A stretch of DNA of 40,542 nt from Methanomassiliicoccales archaeon (GTDB lineage Archaea > Thermoplasmatota > Thermoplasmata > RBG-16-68-12 > SOIM01), in contig JAUVHO010000016.1 in assembly GCA_030593295.1 (NCBI GenBank), forward strand, positions 1 through 40,542, written 5' to 3'. Both the position numbers and the translations under genes were made by a program. Positions 33,479 to 40,542 of this stretch are shown one piece after another. The notes beneath the pieces were generated by a model, which was not told the DNA's origin, did no database searches, and saw only the letters and a list, made by a program, of their open reading frames with translations. Positions within the stretch are counted from its first letter, which is position 1. The number at the start of each line of letters is the position of its first letter.

Positions 33479-34531
33479 ATGGGGTTAGACTTCACTCCTG
33501 CCGAAAAGAAGGTACTCACAGGCCTGGTCACTTATCCAAGGCTCAATGACAGGCAGCTCTCCGACAAGATTGGTGTGAAGCCGTCAACCACGACGGCCAT
33601 AAGGAGACGCTTGAGGAGCAAGGATGTCTTCTGCACGAAGAGGATTCCGATGGGTAATAGACTGGGTTATGAGCTTCTGGTAGCCGTGATGGGAAAGATC
33701 AAGCTGAACACCAAGAAATCGGAAATGAAGAAACTCCTAGAATGGATACAGGAAATACCCGGGATCTTCTACGCCTTCAAATCGTCGGACAGCTTGTTCT
33801 GCGTCGGCCTATTCAAGAACTTCACCGAATACAGGATTCTGGCGGACCGTGCCTGGGAGAGTTTTGGAGAGACCGGGCCGATAGACCCCAACACTTGGAA
33901 GGCGGTCATCTTCAGCCTGGAACATTCGAAGCTGGTCAACTTTTTCGACTATTCATCTCCTGCAAGAGCGTTGTTCGGCGGCAAGGATGAGAGGAAGTTC
34001 GTCAGATCGCTTGAGACTGTATCGAATGAGAAGCTCAGCAAGAAGGAGAAGACCGTCCTTCAGGGACTGGTTGCGTATCCAGAGTCATCTGATAAGACCG
34101 TCGCTGAGAAGGTTGGTGCATCAAGACAGGCAGTTTCGTCCATGAGGAAGAATTTCGAGGACGCCGATATCCTGAGGACGATTAGAGTCCTGGACCTTCA
34201 GAAGATCGGAATGGGCATAATGGCAGTGGGTCATCTGCAGTTTCATCCACGGGCACCTCTTGCAGTGAGATGGGAGGGTGTAGAGAGAACTGCCAGCCGA
34301 ACGCCGACAGTATTCTGGGTGTCCAGCAGCCCGGAAACAATGGCGGTCGGACTGATGGGTGATTATGACCAGCTGCACAACTTACGAAGGGATTTCCTTG
34401 AGTACTACGCTAAGAAGGGTTACTACAAGGAGGGTCCAGACATGTTGGTGTTTCCTCTTTCTGATACCAAGGTCATCAAGAACTTCGATTTCTCGGGATT
34501 CATGAAGAGGATTGTGGAAGAAGGGGACTAA
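33479..34531 (+). CDS. Double winged-helix (Lrp-like) transcriptional regulator, copy 2
   Basis: This 350-residue protein is a paralogue of the preceding gene. It has the same order of two helix-turn-helix segments and two alpha/beta regions. The first helix-turn-helix differs at only a few positions (GLVTYPRLNDRQLSDKIGV; KPSTTTAIRRRLRSKDV), as does the CTKRIPMG after it. The second is also close (GLVAYPESSDKTVAEKVGAS; RQAVSSMRKNFEDA), while the intervening domains have diverged. This suggests similar DNA targets but different signals. Its TAA overlaps the TAG of the convergent ileS (CTAA at 34528-34531). Confidence 0.75.
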   Translation: MGLDFTPAEKKVLTGLVTYPRLNDRQLSDKIGVKPSTTTAIRRRLRSKDVFCTKRIPMGNRLGYELLVAVMGKIKLNTKKSEMKKLLEWIQEIPGIFYAFKSSDSLFCVGLFKNFTEYRILADRAWESFGETGPIDPNTWKAVIFSLEHSKLVNFFDYSSPARALFGGKDERKFVRSLETVSNEKLSKKEKTVLQGLVAYPESSDKTVAEKVGASRQAVSSMRKNFEDADILRTIRVLDLQKIGMGIMAVGHLQFHPRAPLAVRWEGVERTASRTPTVFWVSSSPETMAVGLMGDYDQLHNLRRDFLEYYAKKGYYKEGPDMLVFPLSDTKVIKNFDFSGFMKRIVEEGD

Positions 34532-37500
34532 GAAAGGGTATCCACGACCGAATCCACCTCCCTCTCCAGAAGGTTCAGTTGATTTGTGTCCAAAGTGGCT
34601 GGGTTCACGTTCACGATCATCGTGGACTTGTTCATGGCCACAACATCTCTCAATGCTTGAAGCAGCCTGAGAACTATTATGAAGTTGTTATTTGTCACGA
34701 GGTACTCCAATCCATCCAGAAGCACAACGCCTCCGGTCTCAGCAACGAACTTCTCAAGAGAAAGGCTGAGCTTTTCCAAATCCTTTGGTCTGATGGAGTC
34801 CTCTTTGCCGATGTTGGAAAGCCAGAGTACGGTCGTGTCCCCCAAGTTGTAGCTCTCCCTGAACTTGTCGGGGAAGGTCCTGGTAACGCAAAGCCCGGGC
34901 CTGCCTTCCCTCAATGTGGCAATGAACATGTCCATAGCACGTTGCTGCCTCTCTTCCTTCACCAAATAGATGTGTGATTTCTCAAGGGACATGGCAACGG
35001 CAACATCTTCATCGAACGACGGCACATCGATCACCTCAGGCACCTCTTCAGCTTCGGGTACAGGTTCCTCTTCCATGGTCTCCACCTCTTCCTCAGAAAC
35101 GAAAATCGTGTTGCACTGGGTACACTGGGTTGCATCAGCGCTCGCGGGTGCATTGCACAGAGGGCAGACCAGTTCTTCCACCCATTCCTCGAAGTAGACA
35201 GATATCCTGCGGGCCAGGGGGACGGTTATTCCTTCAATCTTGACAAGTTCCTCCTCAGAGGTATTGGCAAGTGCGTCGATGTCGTATCCCAGCTCGTGCA
35301 GCATTCGAGCCGTCTCAAGCCCGAGCCCAGGTATCTCCATAATCTCCTTAACCTCTTCGGAGATCTCCTCGACCTCCTCCTCGATCAACATCGATCCACA
35401 GTTCTCACATTCCTCCGAGTCGAGCGGTATCTCTGCCTCGCAATTCGGACATTCCTTCATCTCGGGAAGCAGTGAAACTCCGCAACGTGAGCACTCACTG
35501 GCCCCTGTCTCTACCTGAGCTTCGCAAACGGGGCATAAGGCTTTCTCCTCGGCCCTCAGCTCTTCGGGCTGGTCGAAATACCTGCGTATCTTCCTTCCAT
35601 CCAACTCGTCAATCCCCTCGACCTCCATGAGCTCGCTCAACGATGCTTGCTGAAGGGACAACATGCTGGCATAACCTGAATCGAAGAGTGCCATGGATTC
35701 CTTCTCATCGATGCCCGGAATCTTGGTGAATGCGTCCAAGGTCTCTTTCATGTAGAGGGGCGTGATGGCCAGGCCTATAGCCTCACCTTCCACGTTCCAC
35801 TCCACAATGTACTCCTCTGTCAGCTCCTCCGGAACGAACTCGAAACTTCTGGATCTAGTTTCTGCAGATATGTAGTCGTCAAATTCCTCCAGGGCCTTGG
35901 TAAGTTCGACCCTGACCTTGACCTGGGTTCTGATGAAATCCTCCACATCCAAATCGATCTCCTTTCTCATCTGCTGCACCCTGCGAATAATCTCTCTGGT
36001 AAAACCTTCCGCCCTCAGCTCAGGGGTCATTTCCATGTCGATGTACATATCCCCCTTGTCGAAGCCAATGCTGACCACGTGTTCGGGGAGCCTCTCCATG
36101 AACTCGACCATATCTGGCTCAATCCGAACGACCTGCCCTTCTATGCCGATCTTGTATTCTCCTTCTCCGATGGCCTTTCTCACTTCTTCAACAGGGCGGC
36201 TCTCCAGCATTGTGGCAATCTTGCTCCACCATTGTTTGTACACGCGTCCAATCGCCTCAACCTTGGGCCGAACATTAAGGACCATTCCATCCCACTCTTC
36301 GCCCGGCCACAAGATGTCGACTTCCTTGGAATTGGTTTGCTCCATCAGGATGTCCTTGAGATTCTCCAACGATTTGGCGGTCTCATCATCCTGGGACTTG
36401 ATCACTATCTTCTTGACCGGCCATCTTAGCTTCATCCCAATCTTCTGTCGGGCCTTGGAGACGAGCTCCACGATGCCCTGTATGACCGTCATCCTCTCCT
36501 CCAGCTTCTTGTCAATCAAAGCCTCGTCGGTTACTGGCCAATCGGACATGTGGACCGAGAGCAGGTCAGCATCGAGGGATTGGTACATGGACTCGGATAT
36601 GTGTGGGGTAATCGGGGCGAGAAGCTTGGTCACTGCCAGGAGCGCTTCGTGGAGCGCCTTGTAGGCTGCGAACTTCTTGCTGTTGTCACCCTCAGGCCAG
36701 CTCCTGTTCCTAATCAGCTTGACGTACCATCTGGACAGGTCATTGAGAATGAACTCCTCGATCGCGTTGCAGGCAGCGTGTATGTTGTACTCCTCCATAT
36801 CGTTCTCAACTTCTCCTTTGAGATTCTCCACCTTTGACAGAAGCCAGTTGTCTTCGGGGCTGAAGTTGCCGGACATACTCGCGAGGCTCCAGTCATTCGG
36901 ATTGAACCTATCCATCGACATGTAAAGCGTCGCAAACCTGTGAACGTTCCACAGTGTGTCGAGCGTCTGGTTGGCTTCCTTGACAACCTCAGGATCGAAC
37001 ATCAAATCGTCCCATGGGGGTTTTGATTTCAGCATGTAGAATCGCAGGGAGTCCACTCCGGATTCCCCTATGATATCGAACGGATACGCGACATCCCCAA
37101 TACTCTTGGACAGGGGTTGACCCTCGGAATCGAAGACCCATCCGTGCATGAGGACGGATTTGTAGGGTATCTCGCCGAAGCCTATGATCCCGGCAAAGAG
37201 CAGTGAATAGAACCAGCCATCAGTCTGCTCCTGGGACTCGGTTATCCATCGACAGGGCCACCAGTTGTTGAAATGCTTCTTGACAGCAGGGTACCCGAGC
37301 TGGGCCCACATGCTGACACCTGAATCGAACCAGACATCCAGAACATCGGGAGTCCTTCTCATCTCCTTCCCGCATTCCTTGCATTCGAACGTGACAGAAT
37401 CGATCCAGGGCCTGTGGAGGTCCATGTCCTTGTTGTAGTTCTTCCCTTTGGAAAGATCCTTTATGGATCCAATGATAGTTGTCTCCCCGCATTCGCATAT

Positions 37501-38913
37501 CCATATCGGGAGCGGAGTTCCCCAATATCTCTGCCTGGAAATGCACCAGTCAGTGGCTTTTTCCACCATTTCTTTCTGCTTCTGGGTTCCCGCCCATTCG
37601 GGTATCCATTTTACGTCCTCGATCTCGTCCAGCATTAGTTCCTTGATGTCGGAAACCTTGAGGAACCATTGTTGCGAAGCCCGATGTATGACAGGTGAAT
37701 CGCATCTCCAGCAGTGGCCGATCTTGCGGGTTGTCCTGCCCTCGTGGAACAGCCATCTCTCCCTTCTGAGGTCCTCGACGACGATGCTGTTCGATTCTCT
37801 CACATGCTTTCCGGCATATTGCCCAGCTTCATCTGTGAAGTACCCGCCCTCATCCACGGGGCAGAAAAGCGGTATTCCGTGGGCCTCCCCAATCTCGCAG
37901 TCTTCTGGGCCGTGCCCGGGGGCCAGATGCACGACACCAGTGTTCTCATCCTCCACCAGTTCAGAGCTCAGGACCTTGTGGATCCATTCACCTGACAGTT
38001 CATTCTGATAAGGGACCCGGGAGGCCAAGGGATGAAAGTACTCCCATCCAACCATATCGCTCCCCTTGACGATCTCCGATATCTGGAAGTCCTGCACGGC
38101 CACGAGAGAGGCGACCTCGTCCACCTTGTCCCTCCTGAGCCAGAGGATCTCGTTCCTATCTTCTATGGTCATCTCCACTTTGGCATACTCATACTCAGGA
38201 TTCACGGCGACGGCCATGTTCGCGGGCAATGTCCAAGGCCTCGATGTCCAGGCCAGTAGGCTTTCCCCGCTCCTTCCCTTGAGAAGGAACTTCACGAGTA
38301 TGGAATAATCCTCGAAGTCGCCATACCGAACCTCCACATCCGCAATCGCTGTCTCACACCTTGGACACCATGACAACACACTAGTGTATCGGTCCAGAAT
38401 CTTCTTCTCATGTGCCTTCTGGAGAGTCCACCAAACGGACTCGATGTAACTGCTATCTATCGTCCTGTAAGGATTATCCCAGTCCAACCAAACGCCAAGC
38501 GATCTGAACTGATCGCTCATCTGCTCCTGTAGGTCAAGGCTGAACTCCCTGCAGCTGTTCACGAATGATTCAACGCCCACAAGGTCCTCGATCTGTTTCT
38601 TGTTCACAATGCTGAGCTTCTTCTCCACATTGACCTCGATGGGAAGGCCGTGCATATCGAATCCAGGTCGGTCTCTCACATTGAGACCCTGCATCCTGCG
38701 GTACCTGACTATTACGTCCTTCAGGATCTTGTTGTAGGCTGTTCCCATGTGGATTGAGCCAGTGGTGTATGGGGGCCCGTCGACGAAGTAGTACTTCTTT
38801 CCCTTTTCCCTCAGGTCCCTGGTCTTCTCATATGCCTTCGACAGCTTCCAAAAATCCTGCACCTTTTTCTCCAATCTTTCAGGAGAATACTCTTTCTCGG
38901 CTTGCTTTATCAT
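34528..38913 (-). CDS. ileS: Isoleucyl-tRNA synthetase with C-terminal HhH - zinc ribbon - HhH - zinc ribbon - DUF835 extension
   Basis: Class I synthetase charging tRNA-Ile. The 1461-residue product has HMGT (55-58, HIGH equivalent), PLSKS (600-604, KMSKS equivalent with Pro and Leu in the first two places) and zinc-type Cys (WCPRCE, HCWRCD). The editing domain contains VVHLAPGHGPEDCEIG, and a DUF5915-like C-terminal domain ends near residue 1050. A further 400 residues follow: HhH segment (1060-1110), two zinc ribbons (Cys 1127/1130/1141/1144 and 1155/1158/1169/1172), second HhH (1192-1240), third ribbon (1250/1253/1264/1267), acidic linker and DUF835-like domain (about 1310-1461). The ATG at 38913 has GGAGG 7 nt upstream and the family N-terminus. 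The open frame continues upstream to 39015 without such support. Confidence 0.95.
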   Translation of the reverse strand: MIKQAEKEYSPERLEKKVQDFWKLSKAYEKTRDLREKGKKYYFVDGPPYTTGSIHMGTAYNKILKDVIVRYRRMQGLNVRDRPGFDMHGLPIEVNVEKKLSIVNKKQIEDLVGVESFVNSCREFSLDLQEQMSDQFRSLGVWLDWDNPYRTIDSSYIESVWWTLQKAHEKKILDRYTSVLSWCPRCETAIADVEVRYGDFEDYSILVKFLLKGRSGESLLAWTSRPWTLPANMAVAVNPEYEYAKVEMTIEDRNEILWLRRDKVDEVASLVAVQDFQISEIVKGSDMVGWEYFHPLASRVPYQNELSGEWIHKVLSSELVEDENTGVVHLAPGHGPEDCEIGEAHGIPLFCPVDEGGYFTDEAGQYAGKHVRESNSIVVEDLRRERWLFHEGRTTRKIGHCWRCDSPVIHRASQQWFLKVSDIKELMLDEIEDVKWIPEWAGTQKQKEMVEKATDWCISRQRYWGTPLPIWICECGETTIIGSIKDLSKGKNYNKDMDLHRPWIDSVTFECKECGKEMRRTPDVLDVWFDSGVSMWAQLGYPAVKKHFNNWWPCRWITESQEQTDGWFYSLLFAGIIGFGEIPYKSVLMHGWVFDSEGQPLSKSIGDVAYPFDIIGESGVDSLRFYMLKSKPPWDDLMFDPEVVKEANQTLDTLWNVHRFATLYMSMDRFNPNDWSLASMSGNFSPEDNWLLSKVENLKGEVENDMEEYNIHAACNAIEEFILNDLSRWYVKLIRNRSWPEGDNSKKFAAYKALHEALLAVTKLLAPITPHISESMYQSLDADLLSVHMSDWPVTDEALIDKKLEERMTVIQGIVELVSKARQKIGMKLRWPVKKIVIKSQDDETAKSLENLKDILMEQTNSKEVDILWPGEEWDGMVLNVRPKVEAIGRVYKQWWSKIATMLESRPVEEVRKAIGEGEYKIGIEGQVVRIEPDMVEFMERLPEHVVSIGFDKGDMYIDMEMTPELRAEGFTREIIRRVQQMRKEIDLDVEDFIRTQVKVRVELTKALEEFDDYISAETRSRSFEFVPEELTEEYIVEWNVEGEAIGLAITPLYMKETLDAFTKIPGIDEKESMALFDSGYASMLSLQQASLSELMEVEGIDELDGRKIRRYFDQPEELRAEEKALCPVCEAQVETGASECSRCGVSLLPEMKECPNCEAEIPLDSEECENCGSMLIEEEVEEISEEVKEIMEIPGLGLETARMLHELGYDIDALANTSEEELVKIEGITVPLARRISVYFEEWVEELVCPLCNAPASADATQCTQCNTIFVSEEEVETMEEEPVPEAEEVPEVIDVPSFDEDVAVAMSLEKSHIYLVKEERQQRAMDMFIATLREGRPGLCVTRTFPDKFRESYNLGDTTVLWLSNIGKEDSIRPKDLEKLSLSLEKFVAETGGVVLLDGLEYLVTNNNFIIVLRLLQALRDVVAMNKSTMIVNVNPATLDTNQLNLLEREVDSVVDTLS

Positions 38914-39023
38914 CGCAATCCTCCCCCGGGAGGTAAACCGCAGGGCCACGAATTTCTCATCGACGCGACCCCTCGTTGTGGATGTTATGTTCACACCGAT
39001 TAAAAATCTTTCCAAAGAAGGAG

Positions 39024-39129
39024 GGCCGGGACCGAGAATTCCATCGCAATGGAGTCATCCAGTGCGGATTTGAACCCGGGTCGGGGGATCCACAGTCCCC
39101 TAGGATAACCAGTCTACCCCACCCCGGCC
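39024..39129 (-). tRNA. trnH: tRNA-His(GTG) with a 31-nt T-loop intron
   Basis: Read on the minus strand. G-1 (39129) and acceptor GCCGGGG (39128-39122) pair with TCCCGGC (39031-39025), and C73 is at 39024. G-1 and C73 are the identity marks of tRNA-His. The anticodon stem GGGGA/TCCCC encloses CTGTGGA with anticodon GTG (39093-39091). The T-stem CCGGG (49-53) pairs with CTCGG (61-65) only if 39038-39068 is removed; without that the T-arm and acceptor cannot close. CCA is not encoded. A TATA-like AAACTATATG (39153-39162) lies about 29 bp upstream. ileS follows 110 nt downstream on the same strand. Confidence 0.88.
39038..39068 (-). other. tRNA intron between positions 59 and 60 of tRNA-His
   Basis: The 31-nt insert folds as a hairpin. 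Exon TTCA (54-57) pairs with TGGA inside the insert, giving a 4-bp helix flanked by 3-nt bulges AA|T and AT|T. That is the bulge-helix-bulge form cut by archaeal splicing endonuclease between bulge bases 2 and 3. Beyond it CGCA/TGCG and TGGA/TCCA extend the stem to a TGAC loop. The outer helix is the T-stem itself. Confidence 0.8.
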
Positions 39130-39152
39130 GCGCCACAAATATCCACTTCAGA

Positions 39153-39162
39153 CATATAGTTT
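39153..39162 (-). promoter_or_regulatory. TATA box of tRNA-His
   Basis: AAACTATATG on the minus strand is centred about 29 bp before the mature 5' end at 39129. It probably drives the tRNA and possibly ileS. Confidence 0.5.
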
Positions 39163-39192
39163 TTTTCGGCATGGACAAGAAAGAGAAAAGCG

Positions 39193-40542
39193 TCAGGCCG
39201 TTGCTTCGGCCGACTCCTTCATGTAGATCCTGACTTGCTCATCCCCCAGCCTCATTTCGACGCTGTGGCTCTCGCCATCCCCCTGCCAATCTGAGGGCCT
39301 GAACTTGAACGAAGTGCATTTGACCTCGGTGACAATGTCGTCTATCCAATCCTCCAAAAGGACCTTGAGCTCTTCACTTACGCAGATCTTTATCTCAACC
39401 GGATTCTCCTCTTCTATACCGGCTTCTTCCCTGGTCTTCTCAATCTCTTCAATGATCTCGCTGGCGTAACCTTCCGCAATGAGCTCCTCAGTCCGAGTCT
39501 TGTCTATGTAAATCCTACCTTTGCCGAACCTGTACTCACCCACGTGATCTGGAATAGAAACCTCATAGCTGACCATGCTGCTGTCTATGGAGACCTTCTG
39601 ACCCTCGATTCCGAGGCCGTAACTGCCTTTGTCCAGGCCAGCCTTGATCTTCCATGGCGACTGGGACTTCAGAAGCATCTGTATCTTCCTGCTCCACTGC
39701 GGATAGACCTCCACGATCTTGTCGACGTTGACTTCTATCTCGAGGTGGAGACCTTCCCATTCCTCGCCCGGTGGAACCACCAACAGTTCCTTGGCTCTGA
39801 GATGGTCCTGTATTACTCTCTTGAAATCTGAAATGACCGTTGTGGAAGCCTCGTCGTCCGGTTTGATGACAACGGAGCTTATCGGGAAGTTCGGACCTAG
39901 ATCCAGATCCCTCCGAGCTTGGGTTACGCATTGGACAATCTCGCTTATCATCGCCACATGACCTCTGAACTCGGTGCTTTCAGCCAATTCTCCCAGTTCT
40001 TTGAGGAACTCAGCTGACAGGGTTGTCTCCGAGTACGAGAAATCGCTTTTTGCATCTTCGAAGCCAGCGGCGCTGCCCAAATCCGACACGAATTCCCAGG
40101 CTGTGTCCAGGTCTTCGGTTTCGATGACCCTTCTGGCCTCATCGATTATCTGCTGAGCTCCCTCAACACCGAATGTCTTGGTGACCAGCGACGACTCCAG
40201 GCTCTCGGTGATGGCTTCCCTCTTGTCCGTCACGAATATCAGTTCCTTGATGAATTCCCTAATGCCGGAAACGTCGCTCATGAGACCTGTCCAACTTGAA
40301 AGGACCTCACCGAACTCCTCCTCAATCTTGGCAATGACCTCAAGGATGTGCAGGGGCAGGAGTTTCGGCTCCTGGCCGACCAGTACGGCAACAATCGAAA
40401 TCATCTTCCCCCTTTCCATCATGATCTTGCTCTCTCCGAAGTCAAGCCTCTTCAAACCGACCTTGCCCTTGCTCCTGAACGAGTCCTTGACGAAATCCTG
40501 GACGACTGACAGCATACCACTGAACACGTCCTCATCGATCTC
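39193..40542 (-). CDS. Protein with an IleRS-type C-terminal domain (DUF5915-like) fused to a putative sensor-associated domain; 5' end beyond window
   Basis: The frame is open to the window edge (first codons read EIDEDVFSGMLSVV), so the GTG at 40527 is probably internal and the protein is N-terminally incomplete. The visible 449 residues have three parts. The first (about 40540-40255) contains VQDFVKDSF and MERGKMISIVAVLVG, an alpha/beta pattern I have seen at the ends of archaeal sensory or surface proteins. A helical middle follows. From about 39955 on, the protein aligns along its whole length with the C-terminal domain of the neighbouring IleRS: PGEEWEG against PGEEWDG, YPQWSRKIQMLL against YKQWWSKIATML, GIEGQKVSID against GIEGQVVRIE. 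The catalytic synthetase core is absent from the visible part. Function unknown; a tRNA-binding or regulatory role is possible. Confidence 0.75.
   Translation of the reverse strand, partial: EIDEDVFSGMLSVVQDFVKDSFRSKGKVGLKRLDFGESKIMMERGKMISIVAVLVGQEPKLLPLHILEVIAKIEEEFGEVLSSWTGLMSDVSGIREFIKELIFVTDKREAITESLESSLVTKTFGVEGAQQIIDEARRVIETEDLDTAWEFVSDLGSAAGFEDAKSDFSYSETTLSAEFLKELGELAESTEFRGHVAMISEIVQCVTQARRDLDLGPNFPISSVVIKPDDEASTTVISDFKRVIQDHLRAKELLVVPPGEEWEGLHLEIEVNVDKIVEVYPQWSRKIQMLLKSQSPWKIKAGLDKGSYGLGIEGQKVSIDSSMVSYEVSIPDHVGEYRFGKGRIYIDKTRTEELIAEGYASEIIEEIEKTREEAGIEEENPVEIKICVSEELKVLLEDWIDDIVTEVKCTSFKFRPSDWQGDGESHSVEMRLGDEQVRIYMKESAEATA

Noticed and set aside
35897-36664. 255-codon open frame on the plus strand opposite ileS
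   Set aside because: Very Ser/Leu-rich low-complexity translation, antisense to the conserved IleRS C-terminal domain, with no promoter or ribosome site.
38914-39015. Upstream extension of ileS to 39015
   Set aside because: It would begin 9 nt from the tRNA-His gene, lacks a ribosome site, and adds residues absent from IleRS proteins. GGAGG supports the ATG at 38913.
39054-39129. Uninterrupted tRNA ending about 76 nt after the acceptor
   Set aside because: The 3' side would not pair with the T-stem or acceptor; pairing is only complete after removing the 31-nt insert.

Overview
The window is a chromosomal segment of an archaeon, most likely a member of the Thermoplasmata or a close relative. 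The grounds are information-processing genes of purely archaeal type (RFC large subunit, TYW1/Taw1, TrmI, a Nog1-type GTPase, UPF0200/UPF0201 proteins), a three-part PurS/PurL/PurQ, a class II HMG-CoA reductase, a DUF835 domain, and very large secreted subtilisin-like proteins. TATA-like boxes lie about 23-28 bp upstream of many start codons, which points to frequent leaderless transcripts. The lineage is inferred from gene content, not from a tree.

Layout. 1-2905 (minus): purine genes purS-purL-purQ, the last cut by the window edge. 3039-6120: an adenine/cytosine-N methylase-like protein, a nitroreductase, a radical SAM protein and TrmI. 6183-20197: a secreted/surface block with an apparently active S8 protease (minus), a membrane-anchored CrtC/AttH-type lipocalin-fold protein (minus) and, divergently, a 2412-residue type I membrane protein. 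In the last, a WD40 propeller appears nested in a CBM9-like domain, itself nested in a degenerate S8 protease. 20255-22008: a small two-TM zinc-ribbon protein and HMG-CoA reductase. 22009-23813: an AT-rich, gene-poor island with a short serine recombinase and a tiny ribbon-helix-helix-like protein. 23814-28735: RFC large subunit, Taw1, a VTT/DedA-like membrane protein, a GTPase and PdxS. 28969-32245: a Cys-rich small protein, then a tight operon UPF0200 - UPF0201-like - aconitase X large subunit - aconitase X small subunit fused to a Nudix domain. 32302-34531: two tandem paralogous regulators, each with two winged-helix segments. 34528-40542 (minus): isoleucyl-tRNA synthetase with a roughly 400-residue C-terminal HhH/zinc-ribbon/DUF835 extension, an intron-containing tRNA-His gene, and a protein carrying a second copy of the IleRS C-terminal domain.

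How genes fit together. HMG-CoA reductase and the two aconitase X (phosphomevalonate dehydratase) subunits suggest that this organism makes isoprenoids by the archaeal mevalonate variant, through anhydromevalonate phosphate. The Nudix fusion may add a phosphate-handling step. TrmI, Taw1, IleRS, the IleRS-domain paralogue and tRNA-His form a tRNA theme. The two S8-like proteins and the lipocalin-fold protein form an exported block consistent with use of extracellular protein or polymers.

The strongest candidates for new biology are the IleRS fusion with its neighbouring paralogue, the T-loop intron in tRNA-His, the AcnX-small/Nudix fusion and the nested pseudo-protease. All functional statements rest on motifs read by eye; no searches were run.
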